Shown here: one piece after another, positions 53,336 through 62,490 of the stretch
Position numbering within the stretch: position 1 is the first letter of the stretch
How the letters are laid out: every line of letters begins with the position of its first letter
Assembly: GCA_005222975.1 (NCBI GenBank)
Contig: NJBI01000002.1
Coordinates: 62,001 to 126,000, forward strand
Length of the DNA stretch: 64,000 nucleotides
Direction: 5' to 3'
Origin: Promethearchaeota archaeon Loki_b31
GTDB lineage: Archaea; Asgardarchaeota; Lokiarchaeia; Sigyniarchaeales; SOKP01
Translations under genes and position numbers: made by a program
Notes under the pieces: model-generated
What the model was told of the DNA's origin: nothing
The model's database searches: none
What the model saw: the letters and a program-made list of their open reading frames with translations, nothing else

Positions 53336-53472
53336 TTTTTAATCTTATTTGCAAGTAAAATTTTTAATTTATCTCTAATAATTGTACTTTAACTTTTAAA
53401 TTAATATCTTGCATTATTAGAATTAGTGTTAATAAAAAATCTCAAAGAAACGATTTTTTTTGTTAAAATTCC

Positions 53473-55512
53473 ATGAAAATGCCGTCGTCTAAAAGCAGTA
53501 TACCAATTTTGGAAAACATAATTAACAAATTCGAAAATGAGATAGTTACCGAAAAGAAGAATAATAAAGATCGTGGAGTAGTTTATACACCTCAACCAAT
53601 TGCGGACTTTATGGTATTAAACATTTTTAGAATCTTTTTTGACGATTTTTTAGAGCTAAGAAAAGTCTTTCAAACAAACTGTGATTACACCAGTCTAAAA
53701 CAATTACTCGCAAAAAATAAAAGTCTTAAAGATAGATTTGAAACAAAAATAAGAAATATTAAAATTCTAGACCCAGCTTGTGGTACGGGAAGATTTTTGA
53801 TCGCCATTGCGGAAGTTCTTTTTAATATCAATAAAATATTTGAGCTAGGGTGCCCCGATTACGATATTAAGAAAAAAATAATTCAAAACAATCTATACGG
53901 AATCGAAATTGATAAGTCGGCATACTTAATATCAAAACTAAGACTAATAATGTGGCTTTATTCAGATGTTGAGGCCCCATTTTTAGACGGATGTGCTTGT
54001 ACTAATTCAAATTTAGACGAAATTGAAAATTATATCATTAAAATCAACCTGAACTTTAATATTGTTAATTTAGATTATCTTCTTGAATTTGATTCAACTG
54101 ATATTGATATCATAATCGGAAACCCTCCTTACGTCGAAAATAAGAAGATATTAGATTTAGAATTCAAAAAAAAAATCAAAAAAAAATTTGAATCTGCTTA
54201 TAGATTGTTTGATCTTAGTATTATTTTTATTGAAAAATCGATAGAATTATTGAAAAAAGGAGTTGGATGCCTATCTTTTTTAACTACTAATAAATTTTTA
54301 TCAGCCGATTACGGCCTGAAAATTAGGGAGATGTTATTGCGAGATACAGAGCTTAAGGAAATTATTAATGTATCTTCATTACCAATATTTCAAAAAACAG
54401 CAGCTTATCCAATAATAATTTCTTTTAAAAAAAGAACTAACACAGGCAATGCGATTCTAATAAAAAAGTTTGAGAGCATGAAAGATTTTAAGTATTTGCA
54501 AAACGAAAAAATAACTGAATTACCCCAAGATTCAATAAAAAACCTTCCTTCATCTGTAATACCAATATCCCCTGATATAAACTTAGTTAACTTCTTGTAT
54601 ACAAATTTCAAACCAATGATACAAGTTATAAAGGGTTTAAAAATTATATATCGTCCTTTCGGGTTCATTAAATGGGCGGAACATTTCAAAAATATTAGTA
54701 AAAATAAGACTTCTAATAAAGATTTAATATTGATAGGAACCGGAAATGTTGGTAAATATTATATTGATTTCAAAAAACGCATAAAAATCGCAAAAGTAAA
54801 TCATGAAATATCATATTTTAGCTTTCAATCAGAGCAAAAAGAAGTTTGGGATAACTTAAATAGTGAAAAAATAATTTTTAGGGAAATTGCTAAGGAAATT
54901 ACTTGTGTGTACGATCCGGGTATTTACGTTAATTTAACTGGGCTCTATTTTTTAAGGGTACCTTCATTTAAAACAAACGACTATTTTTGTTTGCTTGCGA
55001 TAATGAATTCAGATATTATTAATTCTGTATTTAAAGCATTATACGGAACTCTTCATATGTCTGGAGGGTATTTAAGGTATAACGGAAGTTTTATAAAAAA
55101 ACTGCCCATGCCAGAGATTTTTCCCACATCCCTTTCTTATCTAGGTAAAATAATTCAATTTTTATCGCAATTAAGATTTGAAATTCTCCAAGAACCAAAC
55201 GATGAAATTCAATTATTAGAAATCGAAAAACTCTTAAATTTTTATCAAAGCCTAACAAATTCTTTAGTTGCTCAACTATATTTACAATTCGAGCCTTATG
55301 ATGAATTAAATAAATTATTAAATTCTCCTAATTCAATACCAAATATAAAAATTAAAAATTTTAAATGTCGTTTTGATCTGCCAAAATACTTTACTTATTT
55401 AAAGGGAGAATTGAAGGAAAACCTAAATCAAATTAATAATTCATTTAATTATTTATATGGTAATTCGAAATTGGTGGATCAAATAAACAAATGTTTGGTG
55501 TATAAATTCTAA
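53473..55512 (+). CDS. N6-adenine DNA methyltransferase (Eco57I/TaqI-like)
   Basis: The 679-residue protein methylates adenine in DNA. Residues about 30-60 hold RGVVYTPQPIADFMV, typical of type IIG/TaqI-like enzymes. Motif I is ILDPACGTGRFLIAIAEVLF (about 98-117) and motif IV is IIGNPPYVENK (about 217-227). The C-terminal 250 residues form the target-recognition region (LHMSGGYLRYNGSFIKKLPM, about 525-545). No nuclease domain is seen at the N-terminus, and no restriction gene is adjacent, so it seems solitary. It may be transferred; its composition is AT-rich like the neighbours. Confidence 0.85.
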   Translation: MKMPSSKSSIPILENIINKFENEIVTEKKNNKDRGVVYTPQPIADFMVLNIFRIFFDDFLELRKVFQTNCDYTSLKQLLAKNKSLKDRFETKIRNIKILDPACGTGRFLIAIAEVLFNINKIFELGCPDYDIKKKIIQNNLYGIEIDKSAYLISKLRLIMWLYSDVEAPFLDGCACTNSNLDEIENYIIKINLNFNIVNLDYLLEFDSTDIDIIIGNPPYVENKKILDLEFKKKIKKKFESAYRLFDLSIIFIEKSIELLKKGVGCLSFLTTNKFLSADYGLKIREMLLRDTELKEIINVSSLPIFQKTAAYPIIISFKKRTNTGNAILIKKFESMKDFKYLQNEKITELPQDSIKNLPSSVIPISPDINLVNFLYTNFKPMIQVIKGLKIIYRPFGFIKWAEHFKNISKNKTSNKDLILIGTGNVGKYYIDFKKRIKIAKVNHEISYFSFQSEQKEVWDNLNSEKIIFREIAKEITCVYDPGIYVNLTGLYFLRVPSFKTNDYFCLLAIMNSDIINSVFKALYGTLHMSGGYLRYNGSFIKKLPMPEIFPTSLSYLGKIIQFLSQLRFEILQEPNDEIQLLEIEKLLNFYQSLTNSLVAQLYLQFEPYDELNKLLNSPNSIPNIKIKNFKCRFDLPKYFTYLKGELKENLNQINNSFNYLYGNSKLVDQINKCLVYKF

Positions 55513-55532
55513 TTTTTAATAGATATAAAAAA

Positions 55533-56129
55533 TTATTTACACTCCTCTTTAGATAATTCACTAAGTAAATTTATTGTTCTTGATGTATTAAAAATTCCAC
55601 ATACGCAAGGTTTTGCTAATTCTTCAGCAGCGTTTTCAATTGAAATTTTATCTTTTTTAATTAAGTCTAAGTAGTATTCTACTGATTGTGGTGAAACACA
55701 ATGATGCCCGCACATAGTAGTTATTTCTAAGATTTTGTCTGAAGGTAGAAGTTCTTTTTTTCCAAATGTACCGAGAGAAAGGTGAACAGTATGCATTTCC
55801 AGATCTACATCTTTAAGAACATCCTCAATTTCATTCAATAAACCACTTACTACTATAGAAATACCTAAATCTTCTTTTTTTAAAGTCTGGATTACTCTAC
55901 TTACATCTTTAATTTCGGTGAAAGCTGCTTGAATTACGGACGAGATTTTCCAAGCTTTTTCTGTTAAAATATTTGTAGGGTTATGGTTTTTAAATATTTG
56001 GGCAATTCTTAGTAATTTCTGGCGAGCGTCAGGATGTTTATCATTTTTACCTGCTGCAAGCATTGCTAAGATTACATAATCACCCTTTAAATTATCAAAA
56101 TCTCCTTTTCTATGCAAAGAATGCGTCAT
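55533..56129 (-). CDS. hypothetical cysteine-containing protein
   Basis: The 198-residue product is not recognised by me. The N-terminal half is helical (GDYVILAMLAAGKND, RQKLLRIAQIFK). The C-terminal half has cysteines in TTMCGHHCVSPQSVEYYL (about 138-155) and AKPCVCGIFNT (about 173-183), which could bind a metal or iron-sulfur cluster. It follows the iron-sulfur gene upstream on the same strand by 20 bases, so the pair is probably co-transcribed and functionally linked. Confidence 0.7.
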   Translation of the reverse strand: MTHSLHRKGDFDNLKGDYVILAMLAAGKNDKHPDARQKLLRIAQIFKNHNPTNILTEKAWKISSVIQAAFTEIKDVSRVIQTLKKEDLGISIVVSGLLNEIEDVLKDVDLEMHTVHLSLGTFGKKELLPSDKILEITTMCGHHCVSPQSVEYYLDLIKKDKISIENAAEELAKPCVCGIFNTSRTINLLSELSKEECK

Positions 56130-56149
56130 TTATAGTTACCTCCAATACG

Positions 56150-56851
56150 CTATACCTTTCCTAACCCAATATTTACTTTCGCATTTGGGTTTATTTGGTA
56201 CCCTTTTTTGGCAAGAACATCGATTATTGGAATTTCTTTTCCGTTTAAAACGCGTGATATAACTCCAACAGTGAATACTGTATCAATTCTTTTTTCTACT
56301 TCCCTGATTATTTTTATAACACTGTCAATTTTCCCACATGGGATTTTAAATTCTATGATCGCGGATAGAACTCTTTCATTTTTAATATCCTCATTAATTT
56401 TAGTTCGATCCTCGGTCAAAAGTGCTGTAATAGGGCTTGCTTCCTCATACTCGACTCCAATCTTAGTTAACGGTTTTACGAAGAGATCTACATTTTTAAG
56501 GCAAGTTCCAACACCTGGACGTCCAATTTCAATAGATATACCGATTTCACCTAAACCGAAACGATTAGTAATATCATTTGTTTTCATTTCTTCAGTACCT
56601 CTTCCTGGAACTCCTGTTAATTTATGCGTAGACACGACATCGCTAAAAGGATTTCTTACTAAACGTGGCCACTTTAATCTTTTAGGTCTAATTGCCTTTA
56701 CAAGACATTTCGCATTCCTGTAACACACATTACACTCCACACATAAGTTATCGTTTATTATTGCCTTATTTTCAATCATCTTAATAGCATTAGTTGGACA
56801 TATTAGGACGCAGTTTCCACAGCCAATACAGAGCCCTTCTTTTATTTTCAT
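56150..56851 (-). CDS. 4Fe-4S ferredoxin-domain protein of unknown role
   Basis: The 233-residue protein starts with a bacterial-ferredoxin domain: CIGCGNCVLICPTNAI (about 8-23) and CVECNVCYRNAKCLVKA (about 37-53). The second site has an extra residue, C-R-N-A-K-C, compared with the normal CxxCxxCxxxC. The remainder (about 70-233) is a conserved-looking globular domain (STHKLTGVPGRGTEEMKTND, GISIEIGRPGVGTCLKNVDL) that I do not recognise. It could couple electron flow to an unknown enzyme activity. It is transcribed ahead of the 55533-56129 gene. Confidence 0.72.
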   Translation of the reverse strand: MKIKEGLCIGCGNCVLICPTNAIKMIENKAIINDNLCVECNVCYRNAKCLVKAIRPKRLKWPRLVRNPFSDVVSTHKLTGVPGRGTEEMKTNDITNRFGLGEIGISIEIGRPGVGTCLKNVDLFVKPLTKIGVEYEEASPITALLTEDRTKINEDIKNERVLSAIIEFKIPCGKIDSVIKIIREVEKRIDTVFTVGVISRVLNGKEIPIIDVLAKKGYQINPNAKVNIGLGKV

Positions 56852-57050
56852 AATCGATTCAAATTTTTTAAAAATATTAAAGAAACTAATTTATCTAAAA
56901 ATTATAAGCTTTCACATTTCTGCTAATTTCGAACTTAAATATTTATAATCCTAGAACCAAATTTTTACTATTAAAAAAAAACGTTAAAATAGATGCTAAT
57001 ATAATATATTATTTAATTAAAATTTATGAAAAAAAAAAGTGGTTTATAAA

Positions 57051-58493
57051 ATGGAAAATTCTACATCAGAAAAATTAGGTTTGGCACCTCCAAAATTTAA
57101 TACAAAGCAACGTGTACATTGGGGCTTAGCAAGTTTTGGTGGAGCAATCATAAGCGGAACTTATGCTTCGCTTTTGTCGATTTTTTATGTCGATTATTTA
57201 GGCCTTGTTGGACCTTATGCCTATTTAGTGGTTATTATGAGCATAGCTTACGCTGTTTGGAACGCTATTAACGACCCTCTTTTTGGTTTCTACTCTGATC
57301 GCGCAAAATTAAAAAAAGGAAGAAGAATTCCATTCATGCGCTATACAGCGCCGTTTCTTGGTTTATCTTTTATTCTTGTTTGGTTTGCCCCGATTAGTCC
57401 TGACAAAATATATGTTTTTTGGTGGATGCTAGTAACAACATTCCTGTATGATACTGGCTATACTATCGTGTTCCTAATATATTCAGCGCTCCCTCCTGAG
57501 ATAACTGAAGATGAACAAGAAAGAAATAAATTATCTGTATTTGCCTCATTTTTTTATTTATTAGGGACAATTTTAGGATTCCTAATTCCAGACTTCTTCC
57601 GAAGCGAACAAGGAATATTCCCTCTACAAATGGCCATGATAGCAGTTGGAATCGTTGGAACTCTCTTTATATTATATACTACATTTAAGTTTAAAGAACG
57701 TCCAGAATTTACAAAAGTAGATGCTCCTCTCAAAATTAAAGATGCTATAAAATATACATTTAAAAGCAAATCGTTTATTATTCTTGTTTCAGCCAATTTT
57801 ATGAGCATATTTATGCAACAGATGATTTTGGGTTCGATGTTTTACTTGGCTGATTATGTAACGCAATCAAATACTATCCTATTGCTTGTAGCTATATTCG
57901 TTCCGCTTATATTCGGAGTATGGATAACCCCAAAATTGATTGCAAAATTTGGAGTTGTAAGGGCTGATCAAATCTTATTGACAATCGGAGCTACGGGTTT
58001 ACTGCTTTTAACATTTATTCCTACTACAATAATATATTTTAGCCTTGCTCTTGCAGGTATTGGGCTTGTAGGGCCATTAGTTCTGACTAATGTAATGTTC
58101 GCTCAAGTGATCGACGAAGATGAGTTAAAAACTGGAGTTAGAAGAGAAGCAGTTTATTTTGGCATGAATGCTTTTATTACTAAACCGGCACAGAGCGTTG
58201 CACTTGCTATTCCAGCTGTTTTGTTGACTATAGCTCACTTCGTTCCCAGAAATGCATTGGGGGAGATTCAAACTCAAACACATCCGGCTGACGTTGATTT
58301 CGCAATTAGAGCTTTTATGGGGTTAATTCCAGCCATTGCATTGTATATTGAGGTTTTAATTTTGCAACTTTATCCATTAAAGGGAGAGTATTTGGCAAAA
58401 GTTCAAAAAGAAATTCTTGTTTTACACGACGAAAAACATGCTAAACTGATGGAATTGGAAAAACAACAAAAGCCAGATAGAAATCAACAATAA
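57051..58493 (+). CDS. MFS transporter, sugar:cation symporter (GPH) type
   Basis: The 480-residue product has about twelve transmembrane segments. The GPH/MelB-like features are NAINDPLFGFYSDRAKLKKGRR (about 70-90, loop 2-3 with acidic and basic residues), and the middle-loop ELTENEQERNKLSV-like segment here reads ITEDEQERNKLSV (about 160). It imports a small solute, probably a sugar or glucuronide, with Na+ or H+. The start is ATG 57051; GTG 57039 would add four residues. The upstream 180 bases are AT-rich with TATA-like ATTTATAAT. Confidence 0.85.
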   Translation: MENSTSEKLGLAPPKFNTKQRVHWGLASFGGAIISGTYASLLSIFYVDYLGLVGPYAYLVVIMSIAYAVWNAINDPLFGFYSDRAKLKKGRRIPFMRYTAPFLGLSFILVWFAPISPDKIYVFWWMLVTTFLYDTGYTIVFLIYSALPPEITEDEQERNKLSVFASFFYLLGTILGFLIPDFFRSEQGIFPLQMAMIAVGIVGTLFILYTTFKFKERPEFTKVDAPLKIKDAIKYTFKSKSFIILVSANFMSIFMQQMILGSMFYLADYVTQSNTILLLVAIFVPLIFGVWITPKLIAKFGVVRADQILLTIGATGLLLLTFIPTTIIYFSLALAGIGLVGPLVLTNVMFAQVIDEDELKTGVRREAVYFGMNAFITKPAQSVALAIPAVLLTIAHFVPRNALGEIQTQTHPADVDFAIRAFMGLIPAIALYIEVLILQLYPLKGEYLAKVQKEILVLHDEKHAKLMELEKQQKPDRNQQ

Positions 58494-58714
58494 TTCGAAT
58501 ATTTAACCAAAAATTAATTTTTTTTTTTAATTCTGAAAAATAAATTTTATAAAAATTTATTAATGATTTGAGTTTTTGTTTCCAAACTTAACACCAAGTA
58601 CGAATTGAAATAAATTTTCACTATTCGAAAATATAATAATAAAATCTAAATTTTATTGAATTAATTTAATTTTATATTAATATTAAAAAATAACTAATAT
58701 TATTCGTGAAATCA

Positions 58715-59032
58715 ATGGCAAAAAAAAAGAAAGTACCAGCAGAAACCGAAAGTGAAGATGTTCCCGAAGGAAAAAGGGATGAGGATGGAGATGAGATTAT
58801 TGATTTATATGATGAGCAAGATAATTTAGAAGATGATCTTGATTACGATCTAAGTGAGATTAAAGACGATATGTTAGCGGACGAAACAGAAGAAGAGGAG
58901 CTTGGATTGGAAGTTGACGATGTCGTAAAAATGTTAAGAAAAGTGAAATGCGATCCATGTCCTGGTTTAAAGAGCATACCAGGTTGTAAAATTGCTCATG
59001 ATCACGGCTGTCCAAAACCCAATAAGCCATGA
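58715..59032 (+). CDS. small acidic protein with cysteine-rich C-terminus
   Basis: The 105-residue product begins with MAKKKKVPAE, then a long acidic, probably disordered region (about 12-65: EDVPEGKRDEDGDEIIDL, then many D and E). It ends in a cysteine-bearing stretch (KCDPCPGLKSIPGCKIAHDH plus GCPKPN; cysteines at about 78, 81, 91 and 98). The four cysteines could bind zinc. The family is not recognised. The start is ATG 58715; a GTG at 58706 would add three residues. Confidence 0.65.
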   Translation: MAKKKKVPAETESEDVPEGKRDEDGDEIIDLYDEQDNLEDDLDYDLSEIKDDMLADETEEEELGLEVDDVVKMLRKVKCDPCPGLKSIPGCKIAHDHGCPKPNKP

Positions 59033-59107
59033 AAAACCAATTTCCTTTTATTTTTTTATTCAAATCTTATCGAATTCAGCCTCATAAACTAACATTAGGG
59101 ATAACTA

Positions 59108-60109
59108 ATGCTCTCAAAGAGTCAAAAACGCATTATTATAATCATTATTGGAATTATTTTTAGTGCATACATCTGGAATGTAAATGCCTCGTTTGGTAAT
59201 CCTTTTGAACCGTGTTTGATATTATCAACAACAACTTTTTTAATCATTTACACGCCATTTGAAATATATTGGAGCTTTAGGGATTTATACTTCGATAGAT
59301 GGGCTCCTATTAAATTTGGGAGTTTAATAACTTCTAAAATTAAAATCGAAGTTGGCAAAAGCAAAAGAGGAAAAAGTAGGTGTATTGTAGCTTGTTTAAT
59401 ATGTTCAAACGATCAAGAAATTGTTAAATCCAAAAATACTATTGTTGTTGTCTGCCATGGCTTTTCAGACACAAAAGAAACTCTACAATACTATTATTTA
59501 CCGTTAGCTTACCAAGGATATACAATCTTAGCGTATGATGCACGTGGCACGGGAGAGTCTAAAAAGGTAGGAAGGAGGAGTCAATTTTTAAAGAGAATAG
59601 ATGATTACAGAAAAATAATTGAATGGGTTAAGGATCATGACCAGCTTAAGAACAAAAAAATCTTTTCCGTCGGATTCAGCATCGGAGCTATCACTGTTCT
59701 GTGTGGAGGGTTTTCAAATGTTCATATTGAAAAAATGATTGCCATTTCTTCAATATCTTATTACAAACAAAACTTACCTAAATATAATCCTATAGTAATG
59801 CTTAGTTATCTTTTAAAGGGAGTAAAATTGTTCCCAAATAAAGAAGAAAATGAAAAAATATCTCCATACATCGTAATCGATAAATCTAAACGCTTATTAT
59901 CAGAAGATATATGGCAATATTATTCTAAGAAAATATTTCTTATTCATGCTAGAAATGATAAAATTATAAAATTTAAGAATTTCAAGGAAAATGTTGAACT
60001 ACTAGATCTTTCAGAAGAAAACACATTAGTTTTAAATAAGGGTGGCCACACTCAAAAGAAAAACGAATTAGTTTTAGTCGCAGCTTCTTTAAAATTTTTT
60101 AACGCTTAG
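59108..60109 (+). CDS. membrane-anchored alpha/beta-hydrolase
   Basis: The 333-residue protein starts with two hydrophobic segments (about 8-27 and 36-55), so it is membrane-anchored. The hydrolase core follows: VVVCHGFSDTKETL (about 117-130), AYDARGTGESKKVG (about 145), the serine elbow FSVGFSIGAITVLC (about 194-207), an aspartate in LIHARNDKIIKF (about 278) and the histidine in LNKGGHTQKKN (about 316). The triad is complete. It belongs with peptidase or lysophospholipase-like hydrolases, and the substrate is unknown. It follows the acidic protein on the same strand by 75 bases. Confidence 0.83.
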   Translation: MLSKSQKRIIIIIIGIIFSAYIWNVNASFGNPFEPCLILSTTTFLIIYTPFEIYWSFRDLYFDRWAPIKFGSLITSKIKIEVGKSKRGKSRCIVACLICSNDQEIVKSKNTIVVVCHGFSDTKETLQYYYLPLAYQGYTILAYDARGTGESKKVGRRSQFLKRIDDYRKIIEWVKDHDQLKNKKIFSVGFSIGAITVLCGGFSNVHIEKMIAISSISYYKQNLPKYNPIVMLSYLLKGVKLFPNKEENEKISPYIVIDKSKRLLSEDIWQYYSKKIFLIHARNDKIIKFKNFKENVELLDLSEENTLVLNKGGHTQKKNELVLVAASLKFFNA

Positions 60110-60193
60110 CTCAATCTTAAGTTAGAATTTTAAAATTGTTAACTTTAAATATTCCATTTTTAATATAATTTAAAGTATATAAATTGAATTTTA

Positions 60194-60367
60194 ATGATTT
60201 GTCCTATTTGTAGAGAAGAAATTAAACTTCAAAAGTTAAATTCACACTTCAAAATAACTTTAGGAAATTTAATAAACGGGAAATTTTACGGTAACAAAAC
60301 TTTTTATTATCATAAGGATTGTTTAAGTGAGAAAAATCTCAATGAGAAAGAGCTTTTAATAGTATAA
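60194..60367 (+). CDS. small zinc-finger-like protein
   Basis: This 57-residue frame starts MICPICREEIKLQKLNSHF, with a CxxC at 3-6, a histidine at about 18, and a later HKDC (about 42-45). That suggests one zinc site. The remainder is K/N-rich. The frame is short and the family is not recognised. The CPIC opening is typical of small archaeal zinc proteins. It follows the hydrolase gene by 84 bases on the same strand. Confidence 0.55.
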   Translation: MICPICREEIKLQKLNSHFKITLGNLINGKFYGNKTFYYHKDCLSEKNLNEKELLIV

Positions 60368-60455
60368 AATAATAAGTGTTACTAGCTGCTTCTAATAACA
60401 TTTCTGAAAAGCCGATAGGTTTTAAGAAAGGCCAGTGTCCCCAGAAAGGTTTCAT
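60339..60455 (-). CDS. possible 38-residue small protein
   Basis: The minus-strand frame from ATG 60453-60455 to the stop at 60339-60341 encodes MKPFWGHWPFLKPIGFSEML followed by a helical end (LEAASNTYYFILLKALSH). The two tryptophans and the proline pattern are unusual for random AT-rich sequence, and it lies just upstream-antisense of a zinc-finger gene. It may also be a remnant of a longer protein. Its 3' part overlaps the end of the small zinc-finger gene on the plus strand. The evidence is weak. Confidence 0.3.
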   Translation of the reverse strand: MKPFWGHWPFLKPIGFSEMLLEAASNTYYFILLKALSH

Positions 60456-60488
60456 ATCATTTAGGATATTTTAAGATATATGCTTGTT

Positions 60489-61937
60489 CTAACCAATAAC
60501 TTTATCCCAATCTGAGAAATCAATTAACTGTTGGTAATTTTTACATATCTTAGCTAATAAGGTACATCCAATGCAAGACATATTAACAAAATCATCTATA
60601 GACAAATTTAAGAGTTTACTATTTTTCTGTGAGAATCCAATACCTCGCTCAACTTCAATTTGACCATCGAAACCAGATAAATTTACTACAAATTCTTCTT
60701 TCTTTAAAGAGCCTTTATATACACCTCTAGCAATTCTTGCTAGACCACCAACTGGGATTATAAGACCTTCTTTTTGGGCTAAATAGAGTCTTATATCATA
60801 GGTATGTTTTCCACCCTTCCACATGATAGTATTAAAGTTAGCCATCTCTTGAATTGTATAGGGATATGGATTACGATTTTTCATAAATTTTGCAAAGAAC
60901 TCTCTTTTACTTTCTTCTATAATGTGTTTAATTCTTAGAGGTTTTTCATTCTTTAAGATTGGAATTACTCCTGCTCCGCCAGATCCTCCCATAGGTTTAA
61001 TGATAAAAGATTTATTGTAATTTTTTATTAAATAATTTATTTTTTGGCTTAATTCCTTCTCATTATTAACTTTTGTGAAAAGTAGATATTTCAAATTAAA
61101 CTTTTCAAGGAGACTTTTATTGTAAAAACTTGCTAAATATGTGAGAGATTTATCATCAGTAATTTTGAAAATTGGATTTACAATTATAGTATTTATTCTG
61201 CGAAAGTCTTTTTTAATTAGATTAACAAATTCCTCGTCGTTTAGACGTCTCGCTATACCATCTCCAATCAAAACCTTAACTTTTTCACCTAGATATTTAA
61301 TCCATCCATTAGAAAATGTTAACGTTTGATCTAATTCTTTATAATCTGCTATTAAAAACACAATTTCTGCCTTATATTCCTTAGAATAATTATCGGAATT
61401 AAAAATCTTAAGTGAATAACCCATCGATTTAATTTTTTTCCTAAAATATTCAACCATAATTACTTTTTCATGGATTAAAGCGTCGTTTACGGGGACGCCT
61501 ACTAGCACCAATACTTTTTCATTATTTCCTTTAGATTTTTCTATTGCCTGACTAATTGCCTGAAAGTACCCATTATACATTATATCTTGTTGTTTGTTAG
61601 TAAGAATAGACAAACCTCGATTAGAACCTCCATTTGTTTCGAGAAGAAAAAATCTCTTACCTTCGGGCTCATCACACACCATAAAATCAATGCTACCTGC
61701 ATAAAATGTGTCAGTATTAACTAGAACATTATCTCCATGTTTAGCTAATTTTATCAAAGCTTTTTCTCTCATTCGATCTACAAAATTATCATCCTGAGAT
61801 GAACGAAGTTCCGCGAACGAGATTAAGTTAAGTCCTAAGGTATTTCCTAATTGAATTAATTCTAAATCAGACTCGGTGATATCTTTTGACATTAATTTAA
61901 GGAATTTAGTTAGTAAGTTCTCTCCCAAATACATCAC
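60489..61937 (-). CDS. ATP-grasp domain protein
   Basis: The 482-residue product has ATP-grasp features in its second half. These are FIIKPMGGSGGAGVIPILK (about 316-334, the ATP-binding lysine and glycine loop), TIQEMANF (about 371) and YDIRLYLAQKEGLIIPVGGLARI (about 386-408, with a D and R as in ligases). The N-terminal half (about 60-250) has VNTDTFYAGSIDFMV and LLETNGGSNRGLSIL. It may be a peptide, amino-acid or tubulin-tyrosine-ligase-like ligase; the substrate is unknown. It is flanked by a short minus-strand frame and AT-rich spacers. Confidence 0.75.
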   Translation of the reverse strand: MMYLGENLLTKFLKLMSKDITESDLELIQLGNTLGLNLISFAELRSSQDDNFVDRMREKALIKLAKHGDNVLVNTDTFYAGSIDFMVCDEPEGKRFFLLETNGGSNRGLSILTNKQQDIMYNGYFQAISQAIEKSKGNNEKVLVLVGVPVNDALIHEKVIMVEYFRKKIKSMGYSLKIFNSDNYSKEYKAEIVFLIADYKELDQTLTFSNGWIKYLGEKVKVLIGDGIARRLNDEEFVNLIKKDFRRINTIIVNPIFKITDDKSLTYLASFYNKSLLEKFNLKYLLFTKVNNEKELSQKINYLIKNYNKSFIIKPMGGSGGAGVIPILKNEKPLRIKHIIEESKREFFAKFMKNRNPYPYTIQEMANFNTIMWKGGKHTYDIRLYLAQKEGLIIPVGGLARIARGVYKGSLKKEEFVVNLSGFDGQIEVERGIGFSQKNSKLLNLSIDDFVNMSCIGCTLLAKICKNYQQLIDFSDWDKVIG

Positions 61938-62141
61938 TCAATCGTGATTTAAAAATTTGATAGTCCGATTTCAATTGATCTTATTATGCTTTTAATGCTT
62001 TTAAAGATAACAATTATAAATAAAGATATCCTTAGAAGTTTTGCCTGGTTGGTATTTTAATAAATATTGTTAATTATTATGGTTAAGATATGTTTTTATT
62101 TTCAATTTAAATATATATGACTAGATTAAAGAAAATTATTT

Positions 62142-62490
62142 TTAACGATTTTTAATCATTTTTTGAATGCCACAAATTTTACACGCATGCCCGTTTTTAA
62201 TATTATAAGGAGTTGCCCACCATTTATGATTATAACTCCCACATTTCCATTTTAAATGAGTTTTAATGTTAATATAATTTTCAGATAGACACCAACCGTC
62301 TCGTTCTGAAGCAATTTTCTGCATATCTACTATTGTGTAAGTTAATTGTCTCTTATATTTAGGACAATCACGCCCTATTTGAGAAGGAGTATCTTTTAAA
62401 GAATGTATAAATTTTCTATCCTTTGCTGAATTGAACCAGCAAGTAAATGTCCTGAACTATGAGCAAATCCGCATTCACCTTTGCGGCATT
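62142..62490 (-). pseudogene. frame-disrupted zinc-ribbon/treble-clef protein fragment
   Basis: The downstream frame (62142 to about 62465) reads FRTFTCWFNSAKDRKFIHSL, GRDCPKYKRQLTYTIVDMQK, ERDGWCLSENY, HLKWKCGSYNHKWW and CKICGIQKMIKNR, and then stops. A second frame in the upstream part (62395-62490) reads CECRKGECGFAHSSGHLL and SIQQRIENLYIL. It looks like the preceding portion of one gene, which points to a frameshift near 62400-62430. The WxC...HKWWATPxxIKNGHxCxICG zinc ribbon is repeated at 63731-64000. A short protein from ATG 62324 is possible. Confidence 0.5.
62146..62250. repeat. direct repeat copy 1 (zinc-ribbon fragment)
   Basis: About 105 bases here match 63777-63881 in the same orientation, with roughly ten differences and no gaps by eye. 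The repeat starts CGATTTTTAATCATTTTTTG. It covers the zinc ribbon and the C-terminal KMIKNR end of both fragments. The copies are 1631 bases apart and bracket the membrane protein gene, so recombination between them could delete or amplify that gene. Confidence 0.75.

Noticed and set aside
53473-55512. A complete restriction-modification system
   Set aside because: No PD-(D/E)xK or HNH signature is visible in this protein or its neighbours.
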